Both the position numbers and the translations under genes were made by a program. The notes under the pieces were generated by a model that worked only from the letters and a program-made list of their open reading frames with translations, was not told the origin of the DNA and ran no database searches. From an uncultured Oscillospiraceae bacterium (GTDB lineage Bacteria; Bacillota; Clostridia; Oscillospirales; Oscillospiraceae): a stretch of 61,855 nucleotides of DNA. This document shows, piece by piece, positions 16,824 to 26,636 of this stretch; the first letter of the stretch is position 1, and every line of letters starts with the position of its first letter. The stretch is taken from positions 1-61,855 of the forward strand of contig CANPWZ010000009.1 in the NCBI GenBank assembly GCA_947585425.1. Direction: 5' to 3'.

Positions 16824-17633
16824 ATGGACTGGAAGGAACGGCTGACAAAATGGCTGAAGGGGACGAAAATACTGTATCTCCGCCGGAGGCTGGTGGTGGC
16901 GGGAGCGTGCCTGCTGGCCGCCGCCCTGATGCTCACCGTGGTGAATAGCCCCGCGGTGGTGGGGGCCGCCGCCACCACAAGACAGCTTCCCATCTACTGC
17001 GTACAGAAGGACTACAAGGTGCTGTCCATCAGCTTTGACGCCGCCTGGGGCAACGAGGACACCCAGGCCCTTATCGACATCCTGGGCAAATATAACGTGA
17101 AGGCCACCTTTTTCGTGGTGGGGGAGTGGGTGGACAAATATCCCGAGTCCGTCAAAGCCCTCCATGACGCCGGCCATGAGGTCATGGGCCATTCCAACGA
17201 CCACGCCCACTTCAATTCCCTCACCACCAAACAGATCATCGACGACGTGAATGCCTGCAACGACAAGATCGAGGGAGTCACCGGTGTGCGGCCCGCCCTG
17301 TTCCGCTGCCCCTACGGGGAGTACGACGACCACGTCATCACCGCCGTCCGCTCCCTGGGCATCGAGCCCATCCAGTGGGACGTGGACAGCCTGGACTGGA
17401 AGGACCTGTCCGCCGCCGACATCACCAAGCGGGTCACCGGCAAGGTCCAGCCAGGGTCCATCGTGCTGTTCCACAACGCCGCCCTCCACACCCCGGAGGC
17501 CCTGCCCGGCATCATCGAGACGCTGCTCCGGGAGGGCTACACCTTCGTGCCCATCTCAGAGCTCATCCTGCCGGGGAAGTGCGGCCAGGACTACCGCATC
17601 GACCACACCGGCCGCCAGTGTCCCTGCCAGTGA
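16824..17633 (+). CDS. PdaB-like polysaccharide (peptidoglycan) deacetylase
   Basis: A 269-residue protein with an N-terminal membrane helix (VVAGACLLAAALMLTVV) and a carbohydrate esterase 4 domain: VLSISFDAAWGNEDT near residue 65, ATFFVVGEWVDKYP, the metal histidines in EVMGHSNDHAHFNSL, FRCPYGEYDDHV and the late SIVLFHNAALHTPE. The DAAWGNE wording and the anchor are typical of the PdaB sporulation branch. PdaB acts on spore cortex peptidoglycan. A GGGAGG site precedes the ATG. A vegetative peptidoglycan deacetylase role remains possible. Confidence 0.86.
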   Translation: MDWKERLTKWLKGTKILYLRRRLVVAGACLLAAALMLTVVNSPAVVGAAATTRQLPIYCVQKDYKVLSISFDAAWGNEDTQALIDILGKYNVKATFFVVGEWVDKYPESVKALHDAGHEVMGHSNDHAHFNSLTTKQIIDDVNACNDKIEGVTGVRPALFRCPYGEYDDHVITAVRSLGIEPIQWDVDSLDWKDLSAADITKRVTGKVQPGSIVLFHNAALHTPEALPGIIETLLREGYTFVPISELILPGKCGQDYRIDHTGRQCPCQ

Positions 17634-17673
17634 GGGGGAGGACCGCCCGCCCGCCCGAAATGTCAATAATCAC

Positions 17674-17710
17674 AAAAAACGGGTTTCGACATAGGCGAAA
17701 CCCGTTTTTT
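17674..17710 (+). terminator. Intrinsic terminator after the deacetylase gene
   Basis: A 15-bp stem (AAAAAACGGGTTTCG / CGAAACCCGTTTTTT) with a 7-base loop ending in a T run. Confidence 0.92.
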
Positions 17711-17742
17711 GCACTAAAATTTTGCATCTGTGCAATTTCAGG

Positions 17743-17770
17743 TTGACAAAAGGACGCTTCGTGCTATACT
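17743..17770 (+). promoter_or_regulatory. Sigma-A promoter of glnA
   Basis: TTGACA, 16-bp spacer, TATACT. A TTGCA-N4-TGCAA dyad lies just upstream at 17722-17735 and could be an activator or repressor site. Confidence 0.8.
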
Positions 17771-17786
17771 AAGTGCAGAAACGAGA

Positions 17787-17832
17787 GAACAATGACGTTC
17801 CGATTCCCTGGGGGGACGGAGCGCCTTTTTTG
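17787..17832 (+). promoter_or_regulatory. glnA leader attenuator with ANTAR-type hexaloop
   Basis: The leader contains GAAC-AATGAC-GTTC (17787-17800), a 4-bp stem closed by C-G with a six-base loop having A at position 1 and G at position 4, the hallmark of ANTAR protein targets. The following sequence folds as an intrinsic terminator: CGTTCCG (17796-17802) pairs with CGGAGCG (17816-17822) around an inner CCC/GGG stem, then CCTTTTTTG. The GTTC arm is needed by both structures, so they are mutually exclusive. A clear second hexaloop, present in classical two-loop targets, was not found. Confidence 0.7.
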
Positions 17833-17905
17833 TTACTCGTGACGAAAACCAGAAGATCATAGATCTGCGCCCGGCGGAGGCCGGCGCGGGAAAGGGGAAG
17901 TCAAT

Positions 17906-19237
17906 ATGGGATACACCAAGGAAGACATCATCCGCATGGTCAAGGAAGAGGACGTCAAGTTCATCCGCATGCAGTTCACCGACATCTTCGGCCAGCTGAA
18001 GAACGTGGCCATCACCGCCTCCCAGATCGAGAAGGCGGTCAACAACCAGATCATGCTGGACGGCTCCTCCATCGAGGGCTTCGTCCGCATCAACGAGTCC
18101 GACCAGTACCTCTATCCCGATCTGAACAGCTTTGTCATTTTCCCCTGGCGGCCCCAGCACGGCAAGGTGGCCCGCCTGATCTGCGACATCCACAATCCCG
18201 ACGGCTCCCCCTTCGTGGGCGACCCCCGGGGCGTGCTGGAGCGGGTGCTGGAGAAGGCCAGGGCCATGGGCTATGACGACTTCAACGTGGGCCCCGAGGC
18301 CGAGTTTTTCCTGTTCCAGACCGACGAGGAGGGCAAGCCCACCACCAAGACCAACGACGAGGCCGGCTACTTCGACCTGGGCCCCCTGGACCACGGCGAG
18401 TCCACCCGGCGGGAGATCTGCCTGGACCTGGAGCAGATGGGCTATGAGATCGAGGCCAGCCACCACGAGGTGGCCCAGGGCCAGCACGAGATCGACTTCA
18501 AGTACGCCCCCGCCCTGGAGTGCGCCGACAAGATCATGACCTTCAAGCTGGCGGTCAAGACGGTGGCCCAGAAGAACGGCCTCCACGCCACCTTTATGCC
18601 CAAGCCCATCTTCGGCATCAACGGCTCCGGCATGCACACCAATATGTCCCTGTTCCGCAAGGGCAAAAACGTGTTTTACGATCCCAAGGGCGACAAGGGC
18701 CTGTCCAAGGAGTGTTACAGCTTCATCGCCGGCCTGCTCCACCATATGAAGGGTATGGCCGCCATCACCAACCCGCTGGTCAACTCCTACAAGCGGCTGG
18801 TGCCCGGCTACGAGGCCCCCTGCTACATGGCCTGGTCCGCCTCCAACCGCTCCGCCCTGATCCGCATCCCCGCCGCCCGGGGCCAGTCCACCCGCGTGGA
18901 GCTGCGCTGCCCCGACCCCGCCTGCAACCCCTATCTGTCCCTGGCCGTGTGCCTGGCCGCCGGCCTGGACGGCATCGAGAAGGGCATGACCCCGCCCCCG
19001 GAGATCACCGAGAACATCTTTGACATGACCCCCGCCACCCGGCGCCGCCGGGGTATCGACGCCCTGCCCGGCTCCCTGGAGGAGGCCCTGGCGGCCATGA
19101 AGAAGGATAAGCTGGTCATGGAGACCCTGGGCCAGCACGTGAGCAGCCAATATATCGCCGGCAAGGAGGCCGAGTGGGACGAGTACCGCACCCGCGTCTC
19201 CAGCTGGGAGCGCGACAAGTACATGATCAACTACTGA
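17906..19237 (+). CDS. glnA: Glutamine synthetase, type I
   Basis: Makes glutamine from glutamate, ammonia and ATP. The 443-residue protein shows the GSI signatures: [11 protein letters not shown] near the N terminus, [19 protein letters not shown], the ATP-binding [14 protein letters not shown] and [19 protein letters not shown]. At the position of the adenylylated Tyr of enterobacterial enzymes the sequence reads ENIFDM, with Phe, so regulation by adenylylation is not expected. This fits the feedback-inhibited GSI-alpha group. An AAAGGGG site precedes the ATG. Expression is probably controlled by leader attenuation. The ANTAR gene follows at 44 bp. Confidence 0.96.
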   Translation: MGYTKEDIIRMVKEEDVKFIRMQFTDIFGQLKNVAITASQIEKAVNNQIMLDGSSIEGFVRINESDQYLYPDLNSFVIFPWRPQHGKVARLICDIHNPDGSPFVGDPRGVLERVLEKARAMGYDDFNVGPEAEFFLFQTDEEGKPTTKTNDEAGYFDLGPLDHGESTRREICLDLEQMGYEIEASHHEVAQGQHEIDFKYAPALECADKIMTFKLAVKTVAQKNGLHATFMPKPIFGINGSGMHTNMSLFRKGKNVFYDPKGDKGLSKECYSFIAGLLHHMKGMAAITNPLVNSYKRLVPGYEAPCYMAWSASNRSALIRIPAARGQSTRVELRCPDPACNPYLSLAVCLAAGLDGIEKGMTPPPEITENIFDMTPATRRRRGIDALPGSLEEALAAMKKDKLVMETLGQHVSSQYIAGKEAEWDEYRTRVSSWERDKYMINY

Positions 19238-19281
19238 TCCGCGGCCTCTGTCCCCACGGAATATCAAAGGAGTGAGGGACC

Positions 19282-19824
19282 ATGTGGAAGGTGATCGTGG
19301 CCTTCGAGAACAGCGCCAACGCCGTGCGCATCAAGGAGGTCCTGGAGAGCGGCGGCGACTTCTCCTGCATCGTCTGCCGCAGCGCCGCCGGGGTGAAGCG
19401 CACCGCCCGGAAGCTCCGCATCCGCACCGTGGTGTGCGGGTTCAAGCTGCCGGATCAGTCCTGCGAGAGCATGTACCACGACCTGCCGGAGGGCTGCTCC
19501 GTGCTGATGGTGGCTCCCCAGACCCGGCTGGAGCTGTGCGAGACGGAGGGCATCTTCAAGCTCCAGTCCCCCGTCCTCCGGGGGGAGCTGCTGGCCTCGG
19601 TGCGGATGCTGGCCCAGTTCCAGCGCACCGCCCCCAGGGGGAAGGGCAAAGGGCCCGCCCAGCGCTCCGAGGAGGAGCTGGCCCTGGTGGCCAGGGCCAA
19701 GGCGGTGCTCATGGACCGCCACGGCATGACCGAGGAGCAGGCCCATCGGTTCCTGCAAAAGCAGAGCATGGACGCCGGCGCGAAGCTCACCGACACGGCA
19801 AAACTGATCCTGTCCCAGGAATAA
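19282..19824 (+). CDS. ANTAR-domain RNA-binding antiterminator (nitrogen regulator)
   Basis: A 180-residue protein with an N-terminal receiver-like domain (MWKVIVAFENSANAVRIKEVLESGG) that lacks the usual paired acidic residues and phospho-acceptor Asp, and a C-terminal ANTAR helical domain from about residue 125 (LVARAKAVLMDRHGMTEEQAHRFLQKQSMD). ANTAR proteins bind paired hexaloop RNA stems and prevent terminator formation; in clostridia they sit beside glnA, gltB and amt. The missing Asp means the signal is probably protein binding (for example to GlnA or PII) rather than phosphorylation. Co-transcribed with glnA, whose leader holds a matching target. Confidence 0.9.
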   Translation: MWKVIVAFENSANAVRIKEVLESGGDFSCIVCRSAAGVKRTARKLRIRTVVCGFKLPDQSCESMYHDLPEGCSVLMVAPQTRLELCETEGIFKLQSPVLRGELLASVRMLAQFQRTAPRGKGKGPAQRSEEELALVARAKAVLMDRHGMTEEQAHRFLQKQSMDAGAKLTDTAKLILSQE

Positions 19825-19829
19825 GACGA

Positions 19830-19859
19830 GGCGGCGGCCCGACCGGGCCGCCGCCTTTT
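19830..19859 (+). terminator. Intrinsic terminator after the ANTAR gene
   Basis: An 11-bp stem (GGCGGCGGCCC / GGGCCGCCGCC) with a GACC loop, followed by TTTTC. Confidence 0.88.
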
Positions 19860-19927
19860 CGCGCTTTCGCGGGCAAATCCCATAGCGGGACGCCGATTTT
19901 GCAAGTGAAAACCTATCAACTTGCCGA

Positions 19928-19956
19928 TTGACGGGGAAAGAGCCGTATTGTACAAT
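19928..19956 (+). promoter_or_regulatory. Sigma-A promoter of gltBD
   Basis: TTGACG, 17-bp spacer, TACAAT. The motif TTTTGCAAGT occurs before the promoter (19897-19906) and again in the leader (19970-19979). Confidence 0.75.
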
Positions 19957-19965
19957 AAAGAAAAC

Positions 19966-19994
19966 GCATTTTTGCAAGTAAAGACGAAAAATGC
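19966..19994 (+). promoter_or_regulatory. Stem-loop at the 5' end of the gltB leader
   Basis: GCATTTTT (19966-19973) pairs with AAAAATGC (19987-19994) across a 13-base loop, directly after the predicted transcription start and just before the ribosome binding site. It is not a terminator. It could stabilise the mRNA or be a regulator site. Confidence 0.5.
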
Positions 19995-20011
19995 AAGAAG
20001 AGGGTGACCCC

Positions 20012-23000
20012 ATGAGAGGAAACGGACAGGAGCGGCCCCAGGCGCCGCTGTACGATCCCAAATTCGAGCACGACAACTGCGGCATCGGCGCGGTGGTGGA
20101 CATCAAGGGCCGGAAGAGCCACGACACGGTGGACGCGGCCCTGAAGATCGTGGAGAAGCTGGAGCACCGGGCCGGAAAGGACGCCGAGGGCAAGACCGGC
20201 GACGGCGTGGGCGTGATGATGCAGATCTCCCACAGGTTCTTCGCCAAGGCGGCCCGGGAGTGCGGCTTTGAGCTGGGCGGCGAGCGGGACTACGGCGTGG
20301 GGATGTTTTTCTTCCCCCAGGAGACCCTCCGCCGGATGCAGGCCATGAAGATGTTTGAGCTGATCGTGGCCAAGGAGGGCATGGAGTTCATCGGCTGGCG
20401 GCAGGTGCCGGTGGACCGGGCGGTGCTGGGCCACAAGGCCCTGGCCAAGATGCCCTGCATCATGCAGGGGTTCGTCCGCCGGCCCGCCCATCTGGACAAG
20501 GGCCTGCCCTTCGATCGGCGGCTGTACATCGTCCGCCGGGAGTTCGAGCAGTCCAACGACAACACCTATGTGGCCTCCCTGTCCAGCCGGACCATCGTCT
20601 ACAAGGGGATGTTCCTGGTGGGCCAGCTGCGGCAGTTCTATCAGGACCTGCAAAGCCAGGACTACGAGACGGCCATCGCCCTGGTCCACTCGCGGTTCTC
20701 CACCAACACCAACCCCTCCTGGGAGCGGGCCCACCCCAATCGGTTCATCCTCCACAACGGGGAGATCAATACCATCCGGGGCAACGCCGACCGCATGCTG
20801 GCCCGGGAGGAGACCATGCACAGCCCCGTGTGGGCGGACGACATCGACAAGGTGTTCCCCGTCATCGACGAGAGCGGGTCCGACTCCGCCATGCTGGACA
20901 ACACCCTGGAATTTCTGGTGATGAGCGGCATGGAGCTGCCCCTGGCGGTGATGATCTGCATCCCCGAGCCCTGGATGAACAACGAGAACATCAGCCGGGC
21001 CAAGCGGGATCTGTACCAGTATTACGCGGTGATGATGGAGCCCTGGGACGGCCCCGCCTCCATCCTGTTCTCCGACGGGGACCAGGTGGGCGCGGTGCTG
21101 GACCGAAACGGCCTGCGCCCCTCAAGGTACTACGTCACCGACGACGGCAAGCTCATCCTCTCCTCCGAGGTAGGGGTGCTGGACATGGACCCCGCCCGCA
21201 TCGTGAAGAAGTCCCGGCTGGAGCCGGGGCGGATGCTGCTGGTGGACACGGTGAAGGGCCGCATCATCGACGACGACGAGATCAAGGAGACCTACGCCGC
21301 CCGAAACCCCTACGGCGAGTGGCTGGATCGGAACCTGGTGCGGCTGAAGGACCTGCCCATCCCCAACAGGCGGGTGGAGCACTACTCCCCGGAGCGCCGC
21401 ACTCAGGTGCAGAAGGCCTTTGGCTACACCTATGAGGATCTGAAAAACACCATCCTCCCCATGGCCAAAAACGGGGCGGAGGACACCGCCGCCATGGGGG
21501 TAGACATCCCCCTGGCCGTGCTGTCCGACCACGACCAGCCCCTGTTCAACTACTTCAAGCAGCTCTTCGCCCAGGTGACCAACCCGCCCATCGACGCCAT
21601 CCGGGAGGAGATCGTCACCGACACCACCGTGTACGTGGGGGACGACGGCAACCTGCTGGAGGAGACCGCCGACAACTGCCGTGTGCTGCAAATCCACAAC
21701 CCGATTTTGACCTCGGTGGACCTGATGAAGATCAAGGCCATGGACAAGCCGGGGTTCCATGTGGAGACGGTGTCCCTGCTATACTTCAAGAACACCCCCC
21801 TGAAGCGGGCCCTGGACCAGCTGAAGATCGCCGCCGACCGGGCCTACCGCAACGGGGCCAACATCATCATCCTGTCCGACCGGGGGGTGGACGAGAACCA
21901 CGTGGCCATCCCGTCCCTGCTGGCGGTGTCCACCCTGGAGCAGCATCTGGTCCGCACCAAAAAGCGCACCGCCGTGTCGGTCATCCTGGAGTCCGCCGAG
22001 CCCAGGGACGTCCATCACTTCGCCACCCTGCTGGGCTACGGCGCCCGGGCCATCAACCCCTATCTGGCCCAGGAGACCATCGGCCAGCTCATCGACGAGG
22101 GGCTGCTGGACAAGGAGTTCGACGCCGCCGTCAACGACTACAACAGCGCCATCCTCCACGGCATCGTGAAGATCGCCTCCAAAATGGGCATCTCCACCGT
22201 GCAGTCCTACCAGTCGGCCCAGATCTTCGAGGCCATCGGCATCTCCAAAGCGGTGGTGGACGAGTATTTCACCAACACCGTGTCCCGGGTGGAGGGCATC
22301 GGCCTGAAGGAGATCGAGGCCCTGGTGGACCGGAACCACACCCGGGCCTTCGACCCCCTGGGCCTGGGGTGCGACGCCACCCTGGACTCCCGGGGCGCCC
22401 ACAAGGCCCGCGCCGGCCAGGAGGACCACATGTACAACCCCCAGACCATCCATCTCCTCCAGGAGTCCACCCGCCGGGGGGACTATGAGCTGTTCAAGCA
22501 GTACACCGCCCTGGTGGACGACGAGACCAAGCCCCACACCCTCCGGGGCCTCATGGAGATGAAGTATCTGGACGAGCCCATCCCCATCGACGAGGTGGAG
22601 AGCGTGGACTCCATCGTCAAACGGTTCAAGACCGGGGCCATGAGCTACGGCTCCATCTCCCAGGAGGCCCACGAGTGTATGGCCGTCGCCATGAACATGC
22701 TGGGGGGCAAGTCTAACTCCGGCGAGGGGGGCGAGCGGCCCGAGCGGCTGAAATCGGACAAATGCTCCGCCATCAAGCAGGTGGCCTCCGGGCGGTTCGG
22801 CGTCACCAGCGAGTATCTGGTGAGCGCGAAAGAGATCCAGATCAAGATGGCCCAGGGGGCCAAGCCCGGCGAGGGCGGCCACCTCCCCGGCAAAAAGGTG
22901 TACCCCTGGATCGCCAGGACCCGGTACTCCACTCCCGGCGTGGCCCTCATCTCCCCGCCGCCCCACCATGACATCTACTCCATCGAGGATCTGGCCCAGC

Positions 23001-24553
23001 TCATCTACGACCTGAAGAACGCCAACCGGCAGGCCCGCATCTCCGTCAAGCTGGTGAGCGAGGCGGGGGTGGGCACTATCGCCGCCGGCGTGGCCAAGGC
23101 CGGGGCCCAGGTGGTCCTCATCTCCGGGTACGACGGCGGCACCGGCGCCGCCCCGAGGACGTCCATCCACAACGCCGGACTGCCCTGGGAGCTGGGGCTG
23201 GCCGAGACCCACCAGACCCTCATCCAGAACGACCTCCGCTCCCGGGTGGTGGTGGAGACGGATGGCAAGCTCATGTCCGGCCGGGATGTGGCCATCGCCT
23301 GCATGCTGGGGGCGGAGGAGTTCGGCTTCGCCACCGCGCCGCTGGTGACCATGGGCTGCGTGATGATGCGGGTGTGCAATCTGGACACCTGCCCGGTGGG
23401 GGTGGCCACCCAGAATCCCGAGCTGAGGAAGCGTTTTAGAGGCAAGCCGGAGTACGTGGTGAACTTCATGCGGTTCATCGCCCAGGAGCTGCGGGAGCAC
23501 ATGGCCAAACTGGGCGTGCGCACCGTGGAGGAGCTGGTGGGCCGCACCGACCTCTTAAAAGTGAGAGAACACGCCGTCAACGAGCGGGCGGCCACGGTGG
23601 ACCTGTCCGCTATCCTGGGCAACCCCTACATCGGCCCGGAGTACAAGACCCACTTTGACCCCGCCGACGTGTACGACTTCCAGCTGGAAAAGACGGTGGA
23701 TATGTCCGTGCTGCTCTCCAGGCTGGGGACCGCTCTGAAAAAGGGCCAGAAGAAGGACATCTCCCTGGAGGTCAGCTCCACTGATCGGACCGTGGGGGCC
23801 ATCTTCGGCTCGGACATCACCCGGCTCCACGGGGACGCTCTGCCGGAGGACACCTTCACCGTCCGCTGTACAGGCGGCGGCGGGCAGTCCTTCGGGGCCT
23901 TCATCCCCAAGGGCCTCACCCTCACCCTGGAGGGGGACTCCAACGACTACTTCGGCAAGGGGCTGTCCGGCGGCAAGCTGGCGGTGTTCCCGCCGAAAGA
24001 CGCCAAATTCAAAGCGGATGAGAACATCATCATCGGCAATGTGGCCCTGTACGGGGCCACCAGCGGCAAGGCGTTCATCGCCGGCGTGGCCGGGGAACGG
24101 TTCGCCGTGCGCAATTCCGGCGCTTACGCTGTGGTAGAGGGCGTAGGCGACCACGGCTGCGAGTACATGACCGGCGGACGGGTGGTGGTCCTGGGCCCCA
24201 CCGGCAAGAACTTCGCCGCCGGCATGTCGGGGGGAATCGCCTACGTGTGGGACCCCAAGCGGGACCTGTATCTGCGGGTGAACAAGGAGCTGGTGTCCAT
24301 CGAGCCCCTGGAGAGCCGCCACGACATCGAGGAGCTGCGCTCCCTCATCGAGCAGCACGTGGCCGCCACCGGCTCGGAGAAGGGGAAGGCCATCCTGGCC
24401 GACTTCCCCGCCGCCGTGGGCAGCTTCAAGAAGATCCTGCCCAGAGACTACGACCGCATCCTGAAGGCCATCGCTCAGTGTGAGGAGCGGGGCCTGACCC
24501 ACGACGAGGCGGAGGTCGAGGCGTTCTACGCCGTGACGGGAGGTGCCCACTGA
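20012..24553 (+). CDS. gltB: Glutamate synthase (GOGAT) large subunit
   Basis: Transfers the amide of glutamine to 2-oxoglutarate. The 1513-residue protein has an Ntn-type glutaminase domain whose nucleophile should be the Cys in [12 protein letters not shown] near residue 24, exposed after removal of a short propeptide. Then come the central and FMN-binding synthase domains ([36 protein letters not shown]), the 3Fe-4S cysteines ([15 protein letters not shown]) and the C-terminal glycine-rich beta-helix. ATG at 20012 has an AGAGGG site; an in-frame ATG at 19991 lies inside the leader stem-loop. Its stop overlaps the gltD start. Confidence 0.96.
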   Translation: MRGNGQERPQAPLYDPKFEHDNCGIGAVVDIKGRKSHDTVDAALKIVEKLEHRAGKDAEGKTGDGVGVMMQISHRFFAKAARECGFELGGERDYGVGMFFFPQETLRRMQAMKMFELIVAKEGMEFIGWRQVPVDRAVLGHKALAKMPCIMQGFVRRPAHLDKGLPFDRRLYIVRREFEQSNDNTYVASLSSRTIVYKGMFLVGQLRQFYQDLQSQDYETAIALVHSRFSTNTNPSWERAHPNRFILHNGEINTIRGNADRMLAREETMHSPVWADDIDKVFPVIDESGSDSAMLDNTLEFLVMSGMELPLAVMICIPEPWMNNENISRAKRDLYQYYAVMMEPWDGPASILFSDGDQVGAVLDRNGLRPSRYYVTDDGKLILSSEVGVLDMDPARIVKKSRLEPGRMLLVDTVKGRIIDDDEIKETYAARNPYGEWLDRNLVRLKDLPIPNRRVEHYSPERRTQVQKAFGYTYEDLKNTILPMAKNGAEDTAAMGVDIPLAVLSDHDQPLFNYFKQLFAQVTNPPIDAIREEIVTDTTVYVGDDGNLLEETADNCRVLQIHNPILTSVDLMKIKAMDKPGFHVETVSLLYFKNTPLKRALDQLKIAADRAYRNGANIIILSDRGVDENHVAIPSLLAVSTLEQHLVRTKKRTAVSVILESAEPRDVHHFATLLGYGARAINPYLAQETIGQLIDEGLLDKEFDAAVNDYNSAILHGIVKIASKMGISTVQSYQSAQIFEAIGISKAVVDEYFTNTVSRVEGIGLKEIEALVDRNHTRAFDPLGLGCDATLDSRGAHKARAGQEDHMYNPQTIHLLQESTRRGDYELFKQYTALVDDETKPHTLRGLMEMKYLDEPIPIDEVESVDSIVKRFKTGAMSYGSISQEAHECMAVAMNMLGGKSNSGEGGERPERLKSDKCSAIKQVASGRFGVTSEYLVSAKEIQIKMAQGAKPGEGGHLPGKKVYPWIARTRYSTPGVALISPPPHHDIYSIEDLAQLIYDLKNANRQARISVKLVSEAGVGTIAAGVAKAGAQVVLISGYDGGTGAAPRTSIHNAGLPWELGLAETHQTLIQNDLRSRVVVETDGKLMSGRDVAIACMLGAEEFGFATAPLVTMGCVMMRVCNLDTCPVGVATQNPELRKRFRGKPEYVVNFMRFIAQELREHMAKLGVRTVEELVGRTDLLKVREHAVNERAATVDLSAILGNPYIGPEYKTHFDPADVYDFQLEKTVDMSVLLSRLGTALKKGQKKDISLEVSSTDRTVGAIFGSDITRLHGDALPEDTFTVRCTGGGGQSFGAFIPKGLTLTLEGDSNDYFGKGLSGGKLAVFPPKDAKFKADENIIIGNVALYGATSGKAFIAGVAGERFAVRNSGAYAVVEGVGDHGCEYMTGGRVVVLGPTGKNFAAGMSGGIAYVWDPKRDLYLRVNKELVSIEPLESRHDIEELRSLIEQHVAATGSEKGKAILADFPAAVGSFKKILPRDYDRILKAIAQCEERGLTHDEAEVEAFYAVTGGAH

Positions 24554-26016
24554 TGGGAAAACCCACTGGATTCTTAGAGTATGACCGCCGGGGCCATCCC
24601 GGCGAGGCCCCGCTGGAGCGCATCCGGCACTGGAACGAGTTTCACCCCATGCTGCCCGAGGAGGAGCGGAGAAAGCAGGGCGCCCGGTGCATGGAGTGCG
24701 GCGTGCCCTTCTGCCAGTCCGGGGTGCAGCTGGCCGGGATGTTTACCGGCTGTCCCCTCCACAACCTGGTGCCCGAGTGGAACGACCTGGTGTACTCCGG
24801 CAACATGGGCCACGCCCTGAGCCGCCTCACCAAGACCAACAACTTCCCCGAGTTCACGGGGCGGGTGTGCCCCGCTCTCTGCGAGGCGGCCTGCACCTGC
24901 GGCCTCCATGGGGACCCGGTGACGGTGAAGGAGAACGAGCTGGCCGTCATCGAGGAGGGGTTCGCCTCCGGGGCGGTGAAGCCCCGTCCCCCCAAGGTCC
25001 GCACCGGCAAGCGTGTGGCCGTGGTGGGGTCCGGCCCGGCGGGCCTCGCCGCCGCCGACCAGCTGAACCGCCGGGGCCACTCGGTCACCGTGTACGAGCG
25101 GGAGGACCGCCCCGGGGGATTGCTCATGTACGGCATCCCCAACATGAAGCTGCAAAAGGAGATCGTGAAGCGCCGGGTGGACCTGATGACCGCCGAGGGG
25201 GTGGAGTTCGTCACCTCCTGCGAGGTGGGGAAGGATATTTCCGCCGGCGAGCTGCTGGGCCGGTATGACGCCGTCCTCCTGTGCTGCGGGGCCAAAAAGC
25301 CCAGGAGCATGGGGCTGGACGGGGCCGTCTTCGCGGTGGACTACCTCACCGCCGCCACCAAGGCCCTGCTGGACGGGACGCCCGTGGACGGCCCCATGGA
25401 CGCCGCCGGGAAGGACGTGATCGTCATCGGCGGCGGCGACACCGGCAACGACTGCGTGGGCACCGCCATCCGGCAGGGGTGCAGGTCCGTGACCCAGCTG
25501 GAAATGATGCCCAAGCTGCCCGACAGCCGCTCGGAGAACAACCCCTGGCCCCAGTGGCCCCGGGTGTGCAAGACCGACTACGGCCAGGAGGAGGCCATCG
25601 CGGTGTTTGGCCGCGACCCCCGGCGGTATCAGATGACGGTGAAGGCCGTTCAGACCGACGGGGAGGGCCGGCCGGTGTCGGTCACCGCCGTGAGGCTGGA
25701 GCCCAAACAGGAGAAGGGCCGCACCGTCATGGCCGAGATCCCCGGCTCGGAGGAGGAGCTGCCCTGCGGCCTCCTGCTCATCGCCGCCGGGTTCCTGGGC
25801 CCGGAGGACGGGGCGCCCGAGGCTTTCGGCCTGGACCGGGACGGCCGCTCCAACGTGGCCACCGCCCCCGGCGGCTACGCCGCCAGCGCCCCCAAGGTGT
25901 TCGCCGCCGGCGATATGCGGCGGGGGCAGTCCCTGGTGGTGTGGGCCATCGCCGAGGGCCGGGGCGCCGCCCGGGAGGTGGACGAGTACCTGATGGGGTA
26001 TACCAATCTGACCTGA
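24553..26016 (+). CDS. gltD: Glutamate synthase small subunit
   Basis: Supplies electrons from NAD(P)H to the large subunit. The 487-residue flavoprotein has N-terminal iron-sulfur cysteines ([14 protein letters not shown] and [12 protein letters not shown]), an FAD-binding [21 protein letters not shown] near residue 155, an NAD(P)H-binding [15 protein letters not shown] near residue 293 and the C-terminal [18 protein letters not shown]. The ATG shares its A with the gltB stop (TGATG), so the subunits are coupled for equal synthesis. A strong terminator follows. Confidence 0.96.
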   Translation: MGKPTGFLEYDRRGHPGEAPLERIRHWNEFHPMLPEEERRKQGARCMECGVPFCQSGVQLAGMFTGCPLHNLVPEWNDLVYSGNMGHALSRLTKTNNFPEFTGRVCPALCEAACTCGLHGDPVTVKENELAVIEEGFASGAVKPRPPKVRTGKRVAVVGSGPAGLAAADQLNRRGHSVTVYEREDRPGGLLMYGIPNMKLQKEIVKRRVDLMTAEGVEFVTSCEVGKDISAGELLGRYDAVLLCCGAKKPRSMGLDGAVFAVDYLTAATKALLDGTPVDGPMDAAGKDVIVIGGGDTGNDCVGTAIRQGCRSVTQLEMMPKLPDSRSENNPWPQWPRVCKTDYGQEEAIAVFGRDPRRYQMTVKAVQTDGEGRPVSVTAVRLEPKQEKGRTVMAEIPGSEEELPCGLLLIAAGFLGPEDGAPEAFGLDRDGRSNVATAPGGYAASAPKVFAAGDMRRGQSLVVWAIAEGRGAAREVDEYLMGYTNLT

Positions 26017-26032
26017 ACCGCGTAAAGGCGAA

Positions 26033-26065
26033 CGGGGCGGCCTCATAGAGGCCGCCCCGCGTTTT
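26033..26065 (+). terminator. Intrinsic terminator after gltD
   Basis: A 12-bp stem (CGGGGCGGCCTC / GAGGCCGCCCCG) with an ATA loop, followed by CGTTTTG. Confidence 0.88.
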
Positions 26066-26087
26066 GCCGTGTGGGGACGAAAAGAGC

Positions 26088-26116
26088 TGGAAATTCCCGC
26101 CGTCCTGTGGTATGAT
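26088..26116 (+). promoter_or_regulatory. Possible promoter of the acetyltransferase gene
   Basis: TGGAAA, 17-bp spacer, TATGAT. Confidence 0.45.
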
Positions 26117-26146
26117 GGGACTCACCAAAGCGGGGAGGGGAGCGCC

Positions 26147-26584
26147 GTGGAACTGCATATCAAAACCTTCGGCGAATTGTCGGGCCGGGAGGTCTACGAG
26201 ATATTGAAGGCCCGGTCGGCGGTGTTCATGATGGAGCAGCGCATCTACTATCTGGACATGGATGACACCGACTATGACAGCCTCCACCTGTTCTATGAGC
26301 AGGGCGGCAAAGTGACCGCCTACCTCCGGGCCTACCGGGTGGAGGGGGACGGCGAGGCCGTCCACATCGGCCGGGTGCTGACGGCGGAGCATGGCCGGGG
26401 CCTGGGCGGGAAATTCCTCACCGCCGCCGTCGACGCCCTTCGGGCCCGGACGGGATGTAAGTACATCCGGCTGGATTCCCAGGTCCCGGTGGTGGGATTC
26501 TATGAGAAGTACGGCTTCCGTGTGACCTCCGGGGAGTTTCTGGAGGCCGGTATCCCCCACGTGAAAATGGAATTGGAGCTGTAA
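26147..26584 (+). CDS. GNAT acetyltransferase, ElaA family
   Basis: A 145-residue GNAT-fold protein. It has the ElaA-like opening MELHIKTFGELSGREVYEILKAR, FMMEQRIYYLDMDDTD, the acetyl-CoA-binding region IGRVLTAEHGRGLGGKFLTAAV around residue 80 and VVGFYEKYGFRVTSGEFLEAGIPH at the end. The start is a GTG with a GGGGAGGGG site. It sits among nitrogen genes but has its own promoter and terminator, so a link to nitrogen control is not shown. The acceptor substrate is unknown. Confidence 0.85.
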   Translation: MELHIKTFGELSGREVYEILKARSAVFMMEQRIYYLDMDDTDYDSLHLFYEQGGKVTAYLRAYRVEGDGEAVHIGRVLTAEHGRGLGGKFLTAAVDALRARTGCKYIRLDSQVPVVGFYEKYGFRVTSGEFLEAGIPHVKMELEL

Positions 26585-26592
26585 ACGACGAA

Positions 26593-26616
26593 AGGGGCGG
26601 CCCCGGGGCCGCCCCT
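26593..26616. terminator. Palindrome between acetyltransferase and amt genes
   Basis: A 12-bp self-complementary stem (AGGGGCGGCCCC / GGGGCCGCCCCT) between convergent genes, without a long T run. Confidence 0.7.
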
Positions 26617-26636
26617 CTGCTGTGTATTCGGTTGGA

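Noticed and set aside
17709-17735. Possible sigma-54 promoter upstream of glnA
   Set aside because: The GG of the -24 element is missing and a good sigma-A promoter lies just downstream.
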